Origin: CAZUDO01 sp964618895
GTDB lineage: Bacteria > Desulfobacterota > Binatia > DP-6
NCBI GenBank assembly: GCA_964618895.1
Contig: CAZUDO010000084.1
Location: 1 to 51,740, forward strand
Length of the DNA: 51,740 bases
Reading direction: 5' to 3'
This document shows positions 1-8,519 of the stretch, in pieces. The position numbers and the translations under genes are program-made. Numbering within the stretch: the first letter of the stretch is position 1; every line of letters starts with the position of its first letter. The notes beneath the pieces were generated by a model. The model was given only the letters and a program-made list of their open reading frames with translations, searched no databases and was not told the DNA's origin.

Positions 1-1275
1 CGCTTCGAACGCGCCAACGTAGCTCGCGGGGTTCGAGCGCGTGGTGCGCCCGATCGGCGACTGGTCCACCATCACGACCTCGCCGATGCGATCAAAGCCT
101 TTCAATGCGCGGTGCCGGCCGGGCGCCTCGGTGGGTTTGCCCTTGGTTTTGAGCAGCGCCGCGTAGAGCACGTCCTGCACCAGCGTGGATTTGCCCGAGC
201 CCGACACCCCAGTGACGCACACCAGCCGCTCGAGCGGGATCGTCACATCGATGTTCCTGAGATTGTGCTCCGCGGCGCCGTAGATCTGCAGGCGCGCCCC
301 GATTTTCCCGGGCGCTCGCGGCGCCGTGCCGCTGTCGGCGCGCTTGCGGCCGGCGAGATAGTCCGCGGTCAGCGTGTGCGTGCGCTTGAGCGCTGCAGGC
401 GTGTCGAAGCCGACGATGTTTCCGCCGCGCTCGCCCGGTCCCGGGCCGAGGTCGAGTATGCGATCCGCGGCAAGCATGATCTGGGGGTCGTGCTCGACCA
501 CGACCAGGGAATTGCCCGCGCCGCGGAGCAGCGGCAGACAGAGCAGGGCTTCGAAACCGCCGACGAGCGAGAGGTGCGCGGCGGCCAGGTTGAGCCGGTA
601 GTCGCGCTCGTCGTCGAGCCGACCCTGGGCGAGCTGCGCGACGATCTCGGCGTCGGCCGGGTCGAACTCCAGCTCTGCCGCAGGCGGGAGGTACTCGTCG
701 AACGCCACGGGCGCGGGCTCCGACTCGCGCAGGACATCCCGGCTCTCCGCTGCCGCCGGAGCCGGATCGCTAGTCGCGATGGTCTCGAGAAGCTCCAATC
801 GCCGGGCCGCCTCGTGCACGACGCGGCGATCGGACGCGATGAGCAGCAGGCTCAAGGGCATGAGGGTCGTGACCAGAAGCCCGAGCTGTTCGCGCTCACC
901 GGGCAGCCGCCGGCACTTCTTCAGCGCCTGCTCGATCCGCCGGGCCGTCTCATCCCAGCCCCGGGTGCGCTCGTGTAACGGCTGCACCAGTTCATCCACC
1001 AGGCGGCGGAGATCCCGGCGCACATCCTTGGCAAACGCCAGCTGCCGGCCTTCCTCGAAGGTGAGGAATCCCTGCGCGGTCTTCATCGCCCGAATGAGCG
1101 CCTCGACCTGCTCGAGCTCCACCCGGAGCCCGCGGGGAACCACGTCGGGTTGTGGCTCTGCCGCCCGGTCGTGGGCTGCAGCCACGACCCGCTCGGCCAC
1201 CGAGACGAGGCGGCCGATGAGATCCGGAGTGCCGATGTCGGCGGCACGGTGTCCGCGCTTGGTGGTGGCTTCCAT
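1..1275 (-). CDS. Chimeric ORF: unrelated N-terminal region joined to UvrA (partial)
   Basis: This reading frame is open from an ATG at 1275 to the window edge (425 codons, C-terminus missing). From about residue 250 it is clearly UvrA, the damage-recognition ATPase of nucleotide excision repair: VVVEHD and LDLGPGPGERGG close ATPase domain I, TADYLAGRK follows, then the domain II Walker A GVSGSGKST near residue 358 and the UvrA-specific VDQSPIGRT.RSNPASY at the edge. Residues 1-250 are not UvrA: a charged helical region ending in LPPAAELEFDPADAEI and AAAHLSLVGGFEALLCL, which loosely resembles the region ahead of SNF2/DEAH helicase cores (inference). The expected domain I Walker A, zinc fingers, LSGGEAQR signature and DEPS Walker B are all absent. 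The frame stays open across the join near base 530. It is either a real deletion fusion or an assembly chimera; as written it could not be a working UvrA. Confidence 0.75.
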   Translation of the reverse strand, partial: MEATTKRGHRAADIGTPDLIGRLVSVAERVVAAAHDRAAEPQPDVVPRGLRVELEQVEALIRAMKTAQGFLTFEEGRQLAFAKDVRRDLRRLVDELVQPLHERTRGWDETARRIEQALKKCRRLPGEREQLGLLVTTLMPLSLLLIASDRRVVHEAARRLELLETIATSDPAPAAAESRDVLRESEPAPVAFDEYLPPAAELEFDPADAEIVAQLAQGRLDDERDYRLNLAAAHLSLVGGFEALLCLPLLRGAGNSLVVVEHDPQIMLAADRILDLGPGPGERGGNIVGFDTPAALKRTHTLTADYLAGRKRADSGTAPRAPGKIGARLQIYGAAEHNLRNIDVTIPLERLVCVTGVSGSGKSTLVQDVLYAALLKTKGKPTEAPGRHRALKGFDRIGEVVMVDQSPIGRTTRSNPASYVGAFEA

Positions 1276-1389
1276 TCCCTGGCTGGAGGCGGCTGACACG
1301 GACGACAAGGATCTGCGGCGCGCCGACGACACGCGCACAGCGGATACTCCCATGCCACCACGGGCTCATGTCAAGGATTGCCGCCGCGC

Positions 1390-3159
1390 CTAGCGCAGCC
1401 CGACCGTGTCCGCCGCCGGGGCGGCGAGGGCGGAGTCGGCGGCGAGCTGCGTGATGAGCACGTCGAGCCGCCGCGCGGACTCGCCCATCGAGGGCGAGAG
1501 CGGGCCGGCCGCGCGACCGCGCGCGAGCGCCGATCGTGCCCGCGGCAGATCGCCCGCGCGCGACCACGCCTCGGCGGCCAGGAAGGCCCGGCGCGGGTTC
1601 CGGTTGAGATCGAAGGAACGCTCGAACTCGGGCGCCGCAAACTGGGGGGCGCCGAGATCCATCGCGCGCTGCCCCAAGTAGCCGTGGAGGTTGCTGCGGT
1701 GGGAATCGACCAGCCCCGGGGGCTGCTCGACCAGCGCCCGCGCGCGCCGCAGCGCGGCCTGCTCGCTGGCATTGACCAGCACCCATCCGCCGGCCTGCAG
1801 GACGAGGAGCGGCAGCGCGCACACCAGCGCCCCGCGCAGACGCCCCGACGGCAGGCGCGCCAGCAGCGCCACGGTGGTGAGCGTGAGCGTGAGGCCACCC
1901 AGCGCCGCAAGGTCCCAGTCGCGATGGGCGCCGAGGCCCTGCGCATTAGCGGGGACCATCCACATGAGCGGCAACAGCACCAGCGAGCCCGCGATCAGCG
2001 GCCCGGCCAGTGGCGAGCGCACGAATCCCGCCAGCGCCTCACGCCCCGCCAGCCACGGCGCGAGGAACGCGAGCGGCGCCACCAGCGCCACGGTGTTGAG
2101 GTAGTCGCCGGGAGGCACGGCCCGCGCGATGCCGGTCAACGCGGCCATCATGTCGCGCAGGTCCATGCCGATCTGACGGCTTCCCCCTCCCGCCATGGTC
2201 CAGGCCCCGGCGACCAGCGCGGCCGCCGCGCCCAGGAGCAGGAGGCGTCGCCGCGTTTCGGGCCGATCCCCGGCGAGCGGCGGACCGAGGGCGCGCCAGG
2301 CGAGGGGCAGCAGCATGACCAGCCCAAGCCTGTGGCTCAGCACCATGGCGAGGAACGCGCCCGCGGTCCGCAGCGCCTGCCGCGTGCGTTCCAGAGGCGC
2401 CAACATCTCGGCCCACCACCACACCGCGCTCGCCAGCAGGAGCCCGGCCGACTCGGCGTAGCCGGCGAACGCCTGGAGCGTGCCGGCGCATGCGATGGCC
2501 GCGCACGAGGCCACGCGCGCCTCGGGCGGCAGGCCGAGCCGCCCGGTCACCCGCCACACACCGGCGAAGAAGGTAACCGCCAACGCCGCCGAGACCAGCG
2601 AGACGCCCTGGTGGAGCGGGGCGCCCAGCCGGCAGAGCCCGATCGGCGCCAGAAAATCGATCACGATGTCGAGTGGGTTCGCATGCAGCCGCGTGGACCA
2701 CTCGCCCATCGTCACCGAGATCATGTTCGCGGTGAATATCGCCATCGCCCGCAGTCGTACCTGGGTGTCGCCGAGGAAGTGGATGCGCTCGCGCAACGGG
2801 AAGGCGATCACGATTGCCAGCGCGAGCGCGAGCGCCGCCGCCAGGCCACGCGAACGCAGGCGCAGCAGGGCGGGCGCGGCGGCGGCAGCGAGGATCAGGC
2901 CCATGCGCGCCTCGCCCGGCAACGAGCGGAACCCGTTGACGCCCCAGAACCCGTTGTGCGCGGCCGGTGCCAACACCAGCAGCGCGACCCAAGCCGCGAC
3001 GAACCAAATCCCGATGCCGGGAATCTCTAGCCGGTCCGCCGGCGGGCGCAATCGCTCGCGCCCCAAACGCTCGGTGCGCTCGGTACGCCCTGGCCCCCGA
3101 ACGCCGCCGCGCCTCGCCGCGACCGGCCGCCCTTCGGCGCGCCTTCGCGGTCTAGCCAC
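1390..3159 (-). CDS. GT-C-like polytopic membrane protein with C-terminal TPR-like tail
   Basis: A 589-residue integral membrane protein. After an Arg-rich N-terminus, about ten or more hydrophobic segments run from residue 50 to 460. The first large loop carries FLGDTQVRLRAM, resembling the acidic motif that GT-C glycosyltransferases place in their first periplasmic loop, and a second loop has GLGAHRDWDLAAL. The last ~120 residues are soluble and helical (YLGQRAMDLGAPQFAAPEFERS, EAWSRAGDLPRARSALARG), like one or two TPR repeats. It is the last gene of the minus-strand glycosyltransferase run and starts with GTG, overlapping the methyltransferase stop by 8 bp, so it is probably co-translated. 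Family knowledge suggests a role in adding sugars from a lipid-linked donor, but donor and acceptor are unknown. The Arg-rich N-terminus makes the exact start uncertain. Confidence 0.6.
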   Translation of the reverse strand: MARPRRRAEGRPVAARRGGVRGPGRTERTERLGRERLRPPADRLEIPGIGIWFVAAWVALLVLAPAAHNGFWGVNGFRSLPGEARMGLILAAAAAPALLRLRSRGLAAALALALAIVIAFPLRERIHFLGDTQVRLRAMAIFTANMISVTMGEWSTRLHANPLDIVIDFLAPIGLCRLGAPLHQGVSLVSAALAVTFFAGVWRVTGRLGLPPEARVASCAAIACAGTLQAFAGYAESAGLLLASAVWWWAEMLAPLERTRQALRTAGAFLAMVLSHRLGLVMLLPLAWRALGPPLAGDRPETRRRLLLLGAAAALVAGAWTMAGGGSRQIGMDLRDMMAALTGIARAVPPGDYLNTVALVAPLAFLAPWLAGREALAGFVRSPLAGPLIAGSLVLLPLMWMVPANAQGLGAHRDWDLAALGGLTLTLTTVALLARLPSGRLRGALVCALPLLVLQAGGWVLVNASEQAALRRARALVEQPPGLVDSHRSNLHGYLGQRAMDLGAPQFAAPEFERSFDLNRNPRRAFLAAEAWSRAGDLPRARSALARGRAAGPLSPSMGESARRLDVLITQLAADSALAAPAADTVGLR

Positions 3160-3982
3160 GCTTCTCGACCTTCCACACCATACGCAGCGACGGTAGGATC
3201 AAATCAGCCGAGCTCCCGAACAGGGAAAGCACCGCATGGAGGGGCGCCGCCAGCGCGAAGATGACGCGCTTGAGCGGCACCTGGCTGCCCGCCAGGTCGC
3301 GCCAGGCAGCGCCGAAACTGTCGGCGAAGTAGATGCGGGTGGCCCGGGTGGCGCGCACCACTCCCGATGACTCCCGGATCAGCCGCTCGCAGCCCGAGAG
3401 GCTCAGGTACTCCGAGGGCGTATAGCGCATGCCGCGGACCTTCCAGGTCAGCCACTCCCTCGCCTTGGCGGGCAGCACCCAGTGGACCAGCGGAAGCTTG
3501 TTGTCGTGGTAGTCGAACGGGAACCACTGGTTGGGGGTCTCGACCAGTAGATGGCCGCCCGGCCGCAGCACCCGTACGCACTCGCTCAGCGTGCGCCGCT
3601 TGGCCTCTTCGCCAAACAGATGCTCCAGCACCTGCCATAGGACGACCAGGTCGAAGCACGAATCCCGAAACGGCAGACGGAGCGGCTCCTGTTGGACCAG
3701 CGACACGCGTGCGCGATGCTCGGGCGCCAGCGGGGCCAGGCGTTCCGTTCGCGCGCGGGCGAGCTCGCCGAATGCGACATCACTCCCCACCACAGCGCCG
3801 GCTGGCAGGCTCGCGAGCGCGACCAGGTTGCGACCGTACCCGCACCCCACCTCGAGCACCCGCCCCCCCTCGGGGAGGAAGCGCCGGGCGACCGGGGCAA
3901 GCTCCTCGACCGCGAAGGCGTCGCCCTCCGGACCGTGGTAGCGCTGATTGAGCTTCCGGAAGTGCCGGCTCAGGAACCACAC
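3152..3982 (-). CDS. Class I SAM-dependent methyltransferase
   Basis: This 276-residue protein has the class I methyltransferase glycine loop GGRVLEVGCGYGRNLV (about residues 39-54), an acidic residue after the second strand (VVGSDVAFGEL), and the later LVVLWQVLEHLFG and RVLRPGGHLLVETPN motifs typical of Methyltransf_11/23 proteins. The C-terminal third has a hydrophobic stretch (VIFALAAPLHAVLSLFGSSA) that may lie on the membrane. It probably methylates a sugar, or a lipid-linked intermediate, of the polysaccharide built by the flanking glycosyltransferases; the acceptor cannot be read from sequence. The start is GTG at 3982, 13 nt after the stop of the upstream GT4 gene, and its 3' end overlaps the next gene by 8 bp. 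Confidence 0.8.
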   Translation of the reverse strand: MWFLSRHFRKLNQRYHGPEGDAFAVEELAPVARRFLPEGGRVLEVGCGYGRNLVALASLPAGAVVGSDVAFGELARARTERLAPLAPEHRARVSLVQQEPLRLPFRDSCFDLVVLWQVLEHLFGEEAKRRTLSECVRVLRPGGHLLVETPNQWFPFDYHDNKLPLVHWVLPAKAREWLTWKVRGMRYTPSEYLSLSGCERLIRESSGVVRATRATRIYFADSFGAAWRDLAGSQVPLKRVIFALAAPLHAVLSLFGSSADLILPSLRMVWKVEKRG

Positions 3983-3995
3983 GGCGAACCCGCGC

Positions 3996-5096
3996 TCACC
4001 TGCGTCCGGCGAGCAGGCTCAGGTAGACGGCCTCGGTACCCTCGGTCACCTTGTCCCACGAGTACTGGAGGCGAACGTGATTGCGGGCCTTCTCTTCGTA
4101 ATGCTTCACCAGGTCGGGGCGCGCGAGCAGCATCTCCAGCTTCTCCTTGAGGTCGCCGACGTCCTTGCTGCGGAACGACACCGCGCACTCCTCGGCTACC
4201 TCCAGGTTCTCGGGAATGTCGGAGAGCAGCACGCACCGCCCGTAGGAGAGCGCTTCCAACAGGGCGATCGAGAGTCCCTCCATCGTCGAGGGCTGGACGA
4301 CCACGTGGGCGTTGCTCCACAGCTCCTCGAGCGCTTCGCCGTACACGTAATCGAGCAGCAGGATGCGATCCCCGGCGTAGCGCTTGAGTAGATCGACGTA
4401 CTCCTGAGAGAACGAGAGCCCGCCCACCAGGGCGAGCTTCAAGTCGGTATCGATCCCCTTGAAGGCCTCGCACAGGAAGTGGACGCCCTTTTCGGGCACC
4501 AGCCGGCCGACGAACAGCACGTACTTGCCGGGGTTAAGTCCGAGCGGGAGGATCCGCTTGGCCGGACGCGGTGTGGGCAGGTTGGTGCCGTTCGGGATGT
4601 AGGCGGCGTCGCAGTGGTGATGATCGCGGAAGTAGTCGCGCAGCGTCTTCGACACGACGATGGTCTTGTTCGCGAAGTGCGCAGCCGGGTACTCGCAGCG
4701 CTTGAGCACCCAGGAGGCCAGCCGCCCCCACTTCTCGCGCTGCCAGTCGAGGCCGTGCACGGTGACGACCGTGCGCGCGCCGCGCAGGCGCGGCATCCAC
4801 GCGAATGCCGAGGGGCCGAGTGCGTGAAAGTGGACGATGTCGTAGGGCCCGAGCGAAGCCTCGATGCTGCTCCAGACCACGTGCGTGGCGGTGTCCAGGT
4901 GCTTGGTGTTGATGCTCGGGCGCCGCAGTAGCCGCACCCCGTGGTACTGCGCGCCGGCCGGGGTGTAGTAGAGGCGGCAGAAGGCGCTGACCTCGTGGCC
5001 CCGTGCGACCAGCCGCCGCGCGATCTCCTCGACGTGGCGCTCGATCCCGCCGTACGTCGCGGGCAGGCCCTTCTGTCCGACCATCGCGATCCTCAC
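3996..5096 (-). CDS. Glycosyltransferase family 4 (GT-B fold)
   Basis: A 366-residue cytoplasmic GT4-type retaining glycosyltransferase. The N-terminal Rossmann half shows MVGQKGLPATYGGIERHVEE with the donor-loop GG, then DIVHFHALGPSAF and VVTVHGLDW. The C-terminal half has YVLFVGRLVPEKGVHFL and the nucleotide-sugar E-x7-E motif in STMEGLSIALLEALSYG (near residue 295). The opening is close to the DUF1972/rhamnosyltransferase-like GT4 group (GLPATYGGIE), so a deoxyhexose donor is possible but not shown. The longest frame runs further upstream as an antisense-like shadow; the GTG at 5096 was chosen because it gives MRIAMVGQKG and a 4-bp GTGA overlap with the preceding gene. Confidence 0.88.
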   Translation of the reverse strand: MRIAMVGQKGLPATYGGIERHVEEIARRLVARGHEVSAFCRLYYTPAGAQYHGVRLLRRPSINTKHLDTATHVVWSSIEASLGPYDIVHFHALGPSAFAWMPRLRGARTVVTVHGLDWQREKWGRLASWVLKRCEYPAAHFANKTIVVSKTLRDYFRDHHHCDAAYIPNGTNLPTPRPAKRILPLGLNPGKYVLFVGRLVPEKGVHFLCEAFKGIDTDLKLALVGGLSFSQEYVDLLKRYAGDRILLLDYVYGEALEELWSNAHVVVQPSTMEGLSIALLEALSYGRCVLLSDIPENLEVAEECAVSFRSKDVGDLKEKLEMLLARPDLVKHYEEKARNHVRLQYSWDKVTEGTEAVYLSLLAGRR

Positions 5097-6340
5097 GCCC
5101 GCCTCCTCCGCGTGTCGTGGTCCCGCTCCGCGGCGGCGTCGACAGAGCCTTCGGTCGCAGGCGCCGCGCCGGCCATGCGCGCGACGAACGCGTCGCCCAG
5201 CCGCTCGCCGATCCCCCCCCAGGCGTACGCCACGACCGGCGCCGGGGGTATCGGGTCGCGTCCGCCGTCGGTGGCGCGCGCCCATCCGGCCGGACGCTCG
5301 CGCAGGGCCTCCGCCATCGCCGCCGGCTCGGCGACGGTCACGAACGGCTTGAGCGGCGCGAACCCGCGCAGCCCGTGCGGTGTGGTCACCACCGCGAGCC
5401 CCGCGGCCAGATAGGTGGGCAGCTTGACGTTGCTGCCGCCGCCCGCGATCACCGGGTTCAGCCCCACGTCGGCCGCGTCGAGCAGTGCGTAGAGGTCGCG
5501 GGTCTCGCCACGCGCGATCAGCCACGGCTCTCGCCGGCCGGCGAGAGAGCGCACGACCCGGCCGATCACGAGCAACCGGAATCCTTCGCCGGCGAGCGCC
5601 GGCATCACCCGCTCGGTCAAGAGCGCGAGCCCGGCGCGGTTGTGCGGCACATCCGAGCCCACGAACGCGCACACGGTTTCGCGCTCCGCGATCCCGAGCG
5701 CCGCGCGCGCCTGCGCGCGTGCCACAGCCGTCGGCGGCCGGGTCCCGGTCTCGTCGTAGCCGTTGGGGGCCACGATCACCCGCGACGAGGGCAGGGAGTA
5801 GAGCGAGCGCATGCGCTCGCTGTCCTCCTCGCTCGCCGCCACCACCAGGTCGGCGGTGGCCACCGCCCGCGCCTCCATCGCCCGCAGCCGCCCGGCCCAG
5901 AACCCGCGCGCGAACAGCGGCGGGCCGGCGGAGCGAAAGTGGTCGTACTCCACGTTCTGGGCATGGTGCACTCGGAGCCGGGCCTCCGCGCGCTCGCGCA
6001 GCCCTCCGAGGTGGAGGTCGGTCATGACGACGTCCGGCGTGCCGGGCAGATCCCGCAGCGCGGTCGCCGCACGGGCGCGGTGCCCACGCTCGGCCAGGAA
6101 CAGCGGGGAGAGCCGCGCCTGCTCGAACCGCCAGGCAACCGCCGTGAACCAGGCCTTCCGCCGCACGATGTCGACCCCGTCGATTCGCTCCTCGGGCGCG
6201 CCGGCGGTGCGATTGGGCACCACGCACAGCACGCGCACCGCGTGGCGGCGCGCCAACCCGCGGCATAGCCCGAAGCAGCGCTGCGCGCCCCCGAACACCG
6301 GCGGGTGGATGTCGACGTCGGTGGCGGCATGGATCAGCAT
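5093..6340 (-). CDS. Glycosyltransferase family 4 (GT-B fold)
   Basis: A 415-residue GT4-like glycosyltransferase. Near the N-terminus it has PPVFGGAQRCFGLCRGLA, the Gly-Gly donor loop, then HHAQNVEYDHFRS and VVAASEEDSERM at the end of the first domain. The C-terminal domain has VCAFVGSDVPHNRAGL, LLDAADVGLNPVIAGGGSN and LPTYLAAGLAVVTTPHG. The canonical E-x7-E is replaced by GGGSNVKLPTYLAAG, a variant seen in some GT4 members, so donor binding may differ. The C-terminus (after residue 380) is low-complexity and charged. The ATG at 6340 gives MLIHAATDVDIHPP and overlaps the upstream GT2 gene by 7 bp; longer in-frame extensions are implausible Arg/Gly-rich translation of that neighbour. Confidence 0.83.
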   Translation of the reverse strand: MLIHAATDVDIHPPVFGGAQRCFGLCRGLARRHAVRVLCVVPNRTAGAPEERIDGVDIVRRKAWFTAVAWRFEQARLSPLFLAERGHRARAATALRDLPGTPDVVMTDLHLGGLRERAEARLRVHHAQNVEYDHFRSAGPPLFARGFWAGRLRAMEARAVATADLVVAASEEDSERMRSLYSLPSSRVIVAPNGYDETGTRPPTAVARAQARAALGIAERETVCAFVGSDVPHNRAGLALLTERVMPALAGEGFRLLVIGRVVRSLAGRREPWLIARGETRDLYALLDAADVGLNPVIAGGGSNVKLPTYLAAGLAVVTTPHGLRGFAPLKPFVTVAEPAAMAEALRERPAGWARATDGGRDPIPPAPVVAYAWGGIGERLGDAFVARMAGAAPATEGSVDAAAERDHDTRRRRA

Positions 6341-7317
6341 CGCGCCTCCGCCGTCCAAGGGCCTTCGGGGTCCGGTCCACCGCGCACCAGGCCCACGAGG
6401 AGCCCAGCGCCATTCAGCGTCCAGGTAAGCACCGAGAGCAGCCCCAGCCGCAGGCTCCGTTTGCGCGCGCTCATCCCCGCGACCACTCCGAGTGGGAGGA
6501 TCACCCAGCCCGCCAGCGGCCACGGGCTCCCGACGCTGAGCGCCAGGGCGGAGGCTCCGACGCCCAGCGCCCACAGCGCCAGCGTCCCGAGGTAGAGCGA
6601 TTGGCGTCTCAGCAGCACGCCGAAGCCGGAGCGGCCGAGGTAGAGACGCAGGACCTGCCCCTGCCCGAAGCAGAGCCCGGCCTGCCAGCGGCGCCCGAGC
6701 TCGGCAAAGCTCGGCCGCGGCGCGCTCCAGTGGCGCGCGGCCCGGAGTCCGAGCGAGCGCAGCTCAAGGCCCAGGTGTGCGAAGCGCAGCCCCAGCTCGA
6801 AGTCCTCCTCCGACGAGAGGCGCGGGTCGTAGCCTCCCGCTTCGAGCAGCGCGCCGCGTCGGTAGAACGCGAGGGTCGCCATGTAGTCCGTGCGGCGCTC
6901 GGCGTTGCCCACTCGGTAGAGGTCGCGGCTCCCCGGGCGCTCGCGCCCGCGGTCCTCGAACCACTCCTCGAGCCGTCCCCATAGGCCGCCGAGGGCGGGG
7001 CTGCGCGCGGCGGTGGCCTGGGCCGCCGCCACCCACGCCTCGTCCACCTCCACGTCGGCGTCCACGAACAGCACCCAGTCCCCACCGCAGGCCGACAAGC
7101 CCAGCATGCGCGCCGCCCCCGGCGTGAGCGGACGCCGCACGGGCGGTGCGATGACCCGCCAGCGCTCGGAGAGCTCCGGCAGGGGCCCGCCATGCTGGGT
7201 CGCGATCACCAGCACACCGCGCCAGGCGCGACCCGCGAGCGAGCGCTCGAGCGCCGCGACGGTGCGCGGCAGGAAGGCCTCCTGGCGGTGGCAGGGGATG
7301 ACGACGCCGACGGTCAT
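6334..7317 (-). CDS. Glycosyltransferase family 2 with C-terminal membrane segments
   Basis: A 327-residue GT2 (GT-A fold) enzyme. MTVGVVIPCHRQEAFLPRTV starts the nucleotide-binding half, followed by the metal-binding triad VLFVDADVEVD (near residue 90), and the acceptor-side motif SSEEDFELGLRFAHLG (ED near residue 170). HWSAPRPSFAELGRRWQAG is the usual post-catalytic region. Two or three hydrophobic segments after residue 245 (LGTLALWALGVGASALAL, WVILPLGVVAGMS, LLSVLTWTLNGAGLLVGLV) anchor it in the inner membrane. It likely adds a sugar to the undecaprenyl-linked unit from the cytoplasmic side. The ATG at 7317 makes a 4-bp ATGA overlap with the previous gene. Confidence 0.87.
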   Translation of the reverse strand: MTVGVVIPCHRQEAFLPRTVAALERSLAGRAWRGVLVIATQHGGPLPELSERWRVIAPPVRRPLTPGAARMLGLSACGGDWVLFVDADVEVDEAWVAAAQATAARSPALGGLWGRLEEWFEDRGRERPGSRDLYRVGNAERRTDYMATLAFYRRGALLEAGGYDPRLSSEEDFELGLRFAHLGLELRSLGLRAARHWSAPRPSFAELGRRWQAGLCFGQGQVLRLYLGRSGFGVLLRRQSLYLGTLALWALGVGASALALSVGSPWPLAGWVILPLGVVAGMSARKRSLRLGLLSVLTWTLNGAGLLVGLVRGGPDPEGPWTAEARC

Positions 7318-8519
7318 CGCCACGCCCCAACGGCAGGTCGGCGCGCGGCGCGGGGCGCGCCGCCGCCGGGCGTGACGCTGGCCAGGCCCATCACCTCGTC
7401 GTAGAGCTCCTCGAACGCCTCGACCACCCGCGGCCATGTGAACTCCGCGCTCACCCGCTCGGCTCCCGCGAGCCCCATCCGGCGCCCCGGGTCGGGCCGG
7501 CGGTGGAAATCCTCCAGCACCAGGGCGAGTGCGGCCGGATCCCCGGCCGGAACGAGTCGCCCGGTGAGGCCGTCCTCGATCGCCTCCGGCACCCCGCCGA
7601 CGCGGCTCGCAACCACCGGCCGGCCGCGGGCGAGCGCTTCGAGCAGGGAGAGCGGCAATCCTTCCCACAGCGAGGGGAGCACGCAGGCGTCGGCGGCGAG
7701 CAGGAGCGGCCCGACCGGTTCGACCTGGCCCGCGAAACGTACGTGGTCGCCGAGTCCCGCTGCGCTCGCCTGGCGCTCGAGATCCGCGCGCAGCGATCCC
7801 TCGCCGGCCAGTACCGCGACGAAGTCGAGTCCGCGCGCGCGCACCCGCGCCAGGGCGTCGAGCAGCACCGCGTGGCCCTTCTGCGACTCGAGCCGCGCCG
7901 GGCAGACCCACAGCGGACGGAACGGCCCCGCCCCCAGCTCGTCGCGCAGCCGTCGCGCCGCCGGCCGTTCCCGCTCCTCGTCCGGCAGGTCGGCTCCGTT
8001 GGGGACGACGCGGACGCGAGAGCGCTCGACGCCGTAGTCATGCACCAGCGAGTCCGCCACCGCGCCGCACACGGCGGTGACCGCGTCGGCCTGGCGCAAT
8101 TCGCTCCGCTTGAGCGCGCGCTGCGCCCGCGAGTGCGACTGGCCAGTGATGTGCTCGGTCACCACCAGGTGGGGCACCCCGGCGGCCCCGGCGAGCCAGG
8201 AGAGATAGCGGTCCGCCGCCGGCCACACGTGGTGGATGTGGAGCAGGTCGGGCTTGAGCCTGCGCAGGCGCGACCAGGTCGAAGCCATGCCGCGCCAGTC
8301 CCAGCGCGAGTCCACCTCGGACACCCGGTCCACCGGCAGGTCGCGGGCGGCCAGCGAGTCGGCCAGCTCGTCCACCCCCGAGGCTCCCGAGAGCCACACG
8401 CGAACGTCGAAGCGGGCCCTCGGCAGGCGGGTCGCGAGCTCCCACACCACGCGCTCGGTCCCACCGACGGTGGTGCCGCTCTCGGCCAGCACGATGCTCA
8501 CGCGGGTGTCGTGGCGCAT
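7314..8519 (-). CDS. Glycosyltransferase family 4 (GT-B fold)
   Basis: A GT4 enzyme of 401 residues from ATG 8519. It shows ESGTTVGGTERVVWELA (donor-loop GG), LLHIHHVWPAADRYLSW, VVTEHITGQSHS, the linker VVPNGADLP, then PLWVCPARLESQKGHAVLL and the E-x7-E site SLWEGLPLSLLEALARGRPV. All parts of a standard GT-B retaining enzyme are present and the length is normal. The C-terminal tail after residue 375 is Ala/Arg/Pro-rich. An alternative GTG at 8501 (395 residues) gives the 4-bp GTGA overlap that is common in this locus and is at least as likely as the ATG, which overlaps the upstream gene by 22 bp. Confidence 0.88.
   Translation of the reverse strand: MRHDTRVSIVLAESGTTVGGTERVVWELATRLPRARFDVRVWLSGASGVDELADSLAARDLPVDRVSEVDSRWDWRGMASTWSRLRRLKPDLLHIHHVWPAADRYLSWLAGAAGVPHLVVTEHITGQSHSRAQRALKRSELRQADAVTAVCGAVADSLVHDYGVERSRVRVVPNGADLPDEERERPAARRLRDELGAGPFRPLWVCPARLESQKGHAVLLDALARVRARGLDFVAVLAGEGSLRADLERQASAAGLGDHVRFAGQVEPVGPLLLAADACVLPSLWEGLPLSLLEALARGRPVVASRVGGVPEAIEDGLTGRLVPAGDPAALALVLEDFHRRPDPGRRMGLAGAERVSAEFTWPRVVEAFEELYDEVMGLASVTPGGGAPRAARRPAVGAWR

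Noticed and set aside
1378..3030. Long plus-strand ORF of 550 codons
   Set aside because: It is an Arg/Gln/His-rich antisense shadow of the membrane protein gene at 1390-3159, as expected in high-GC DNA.
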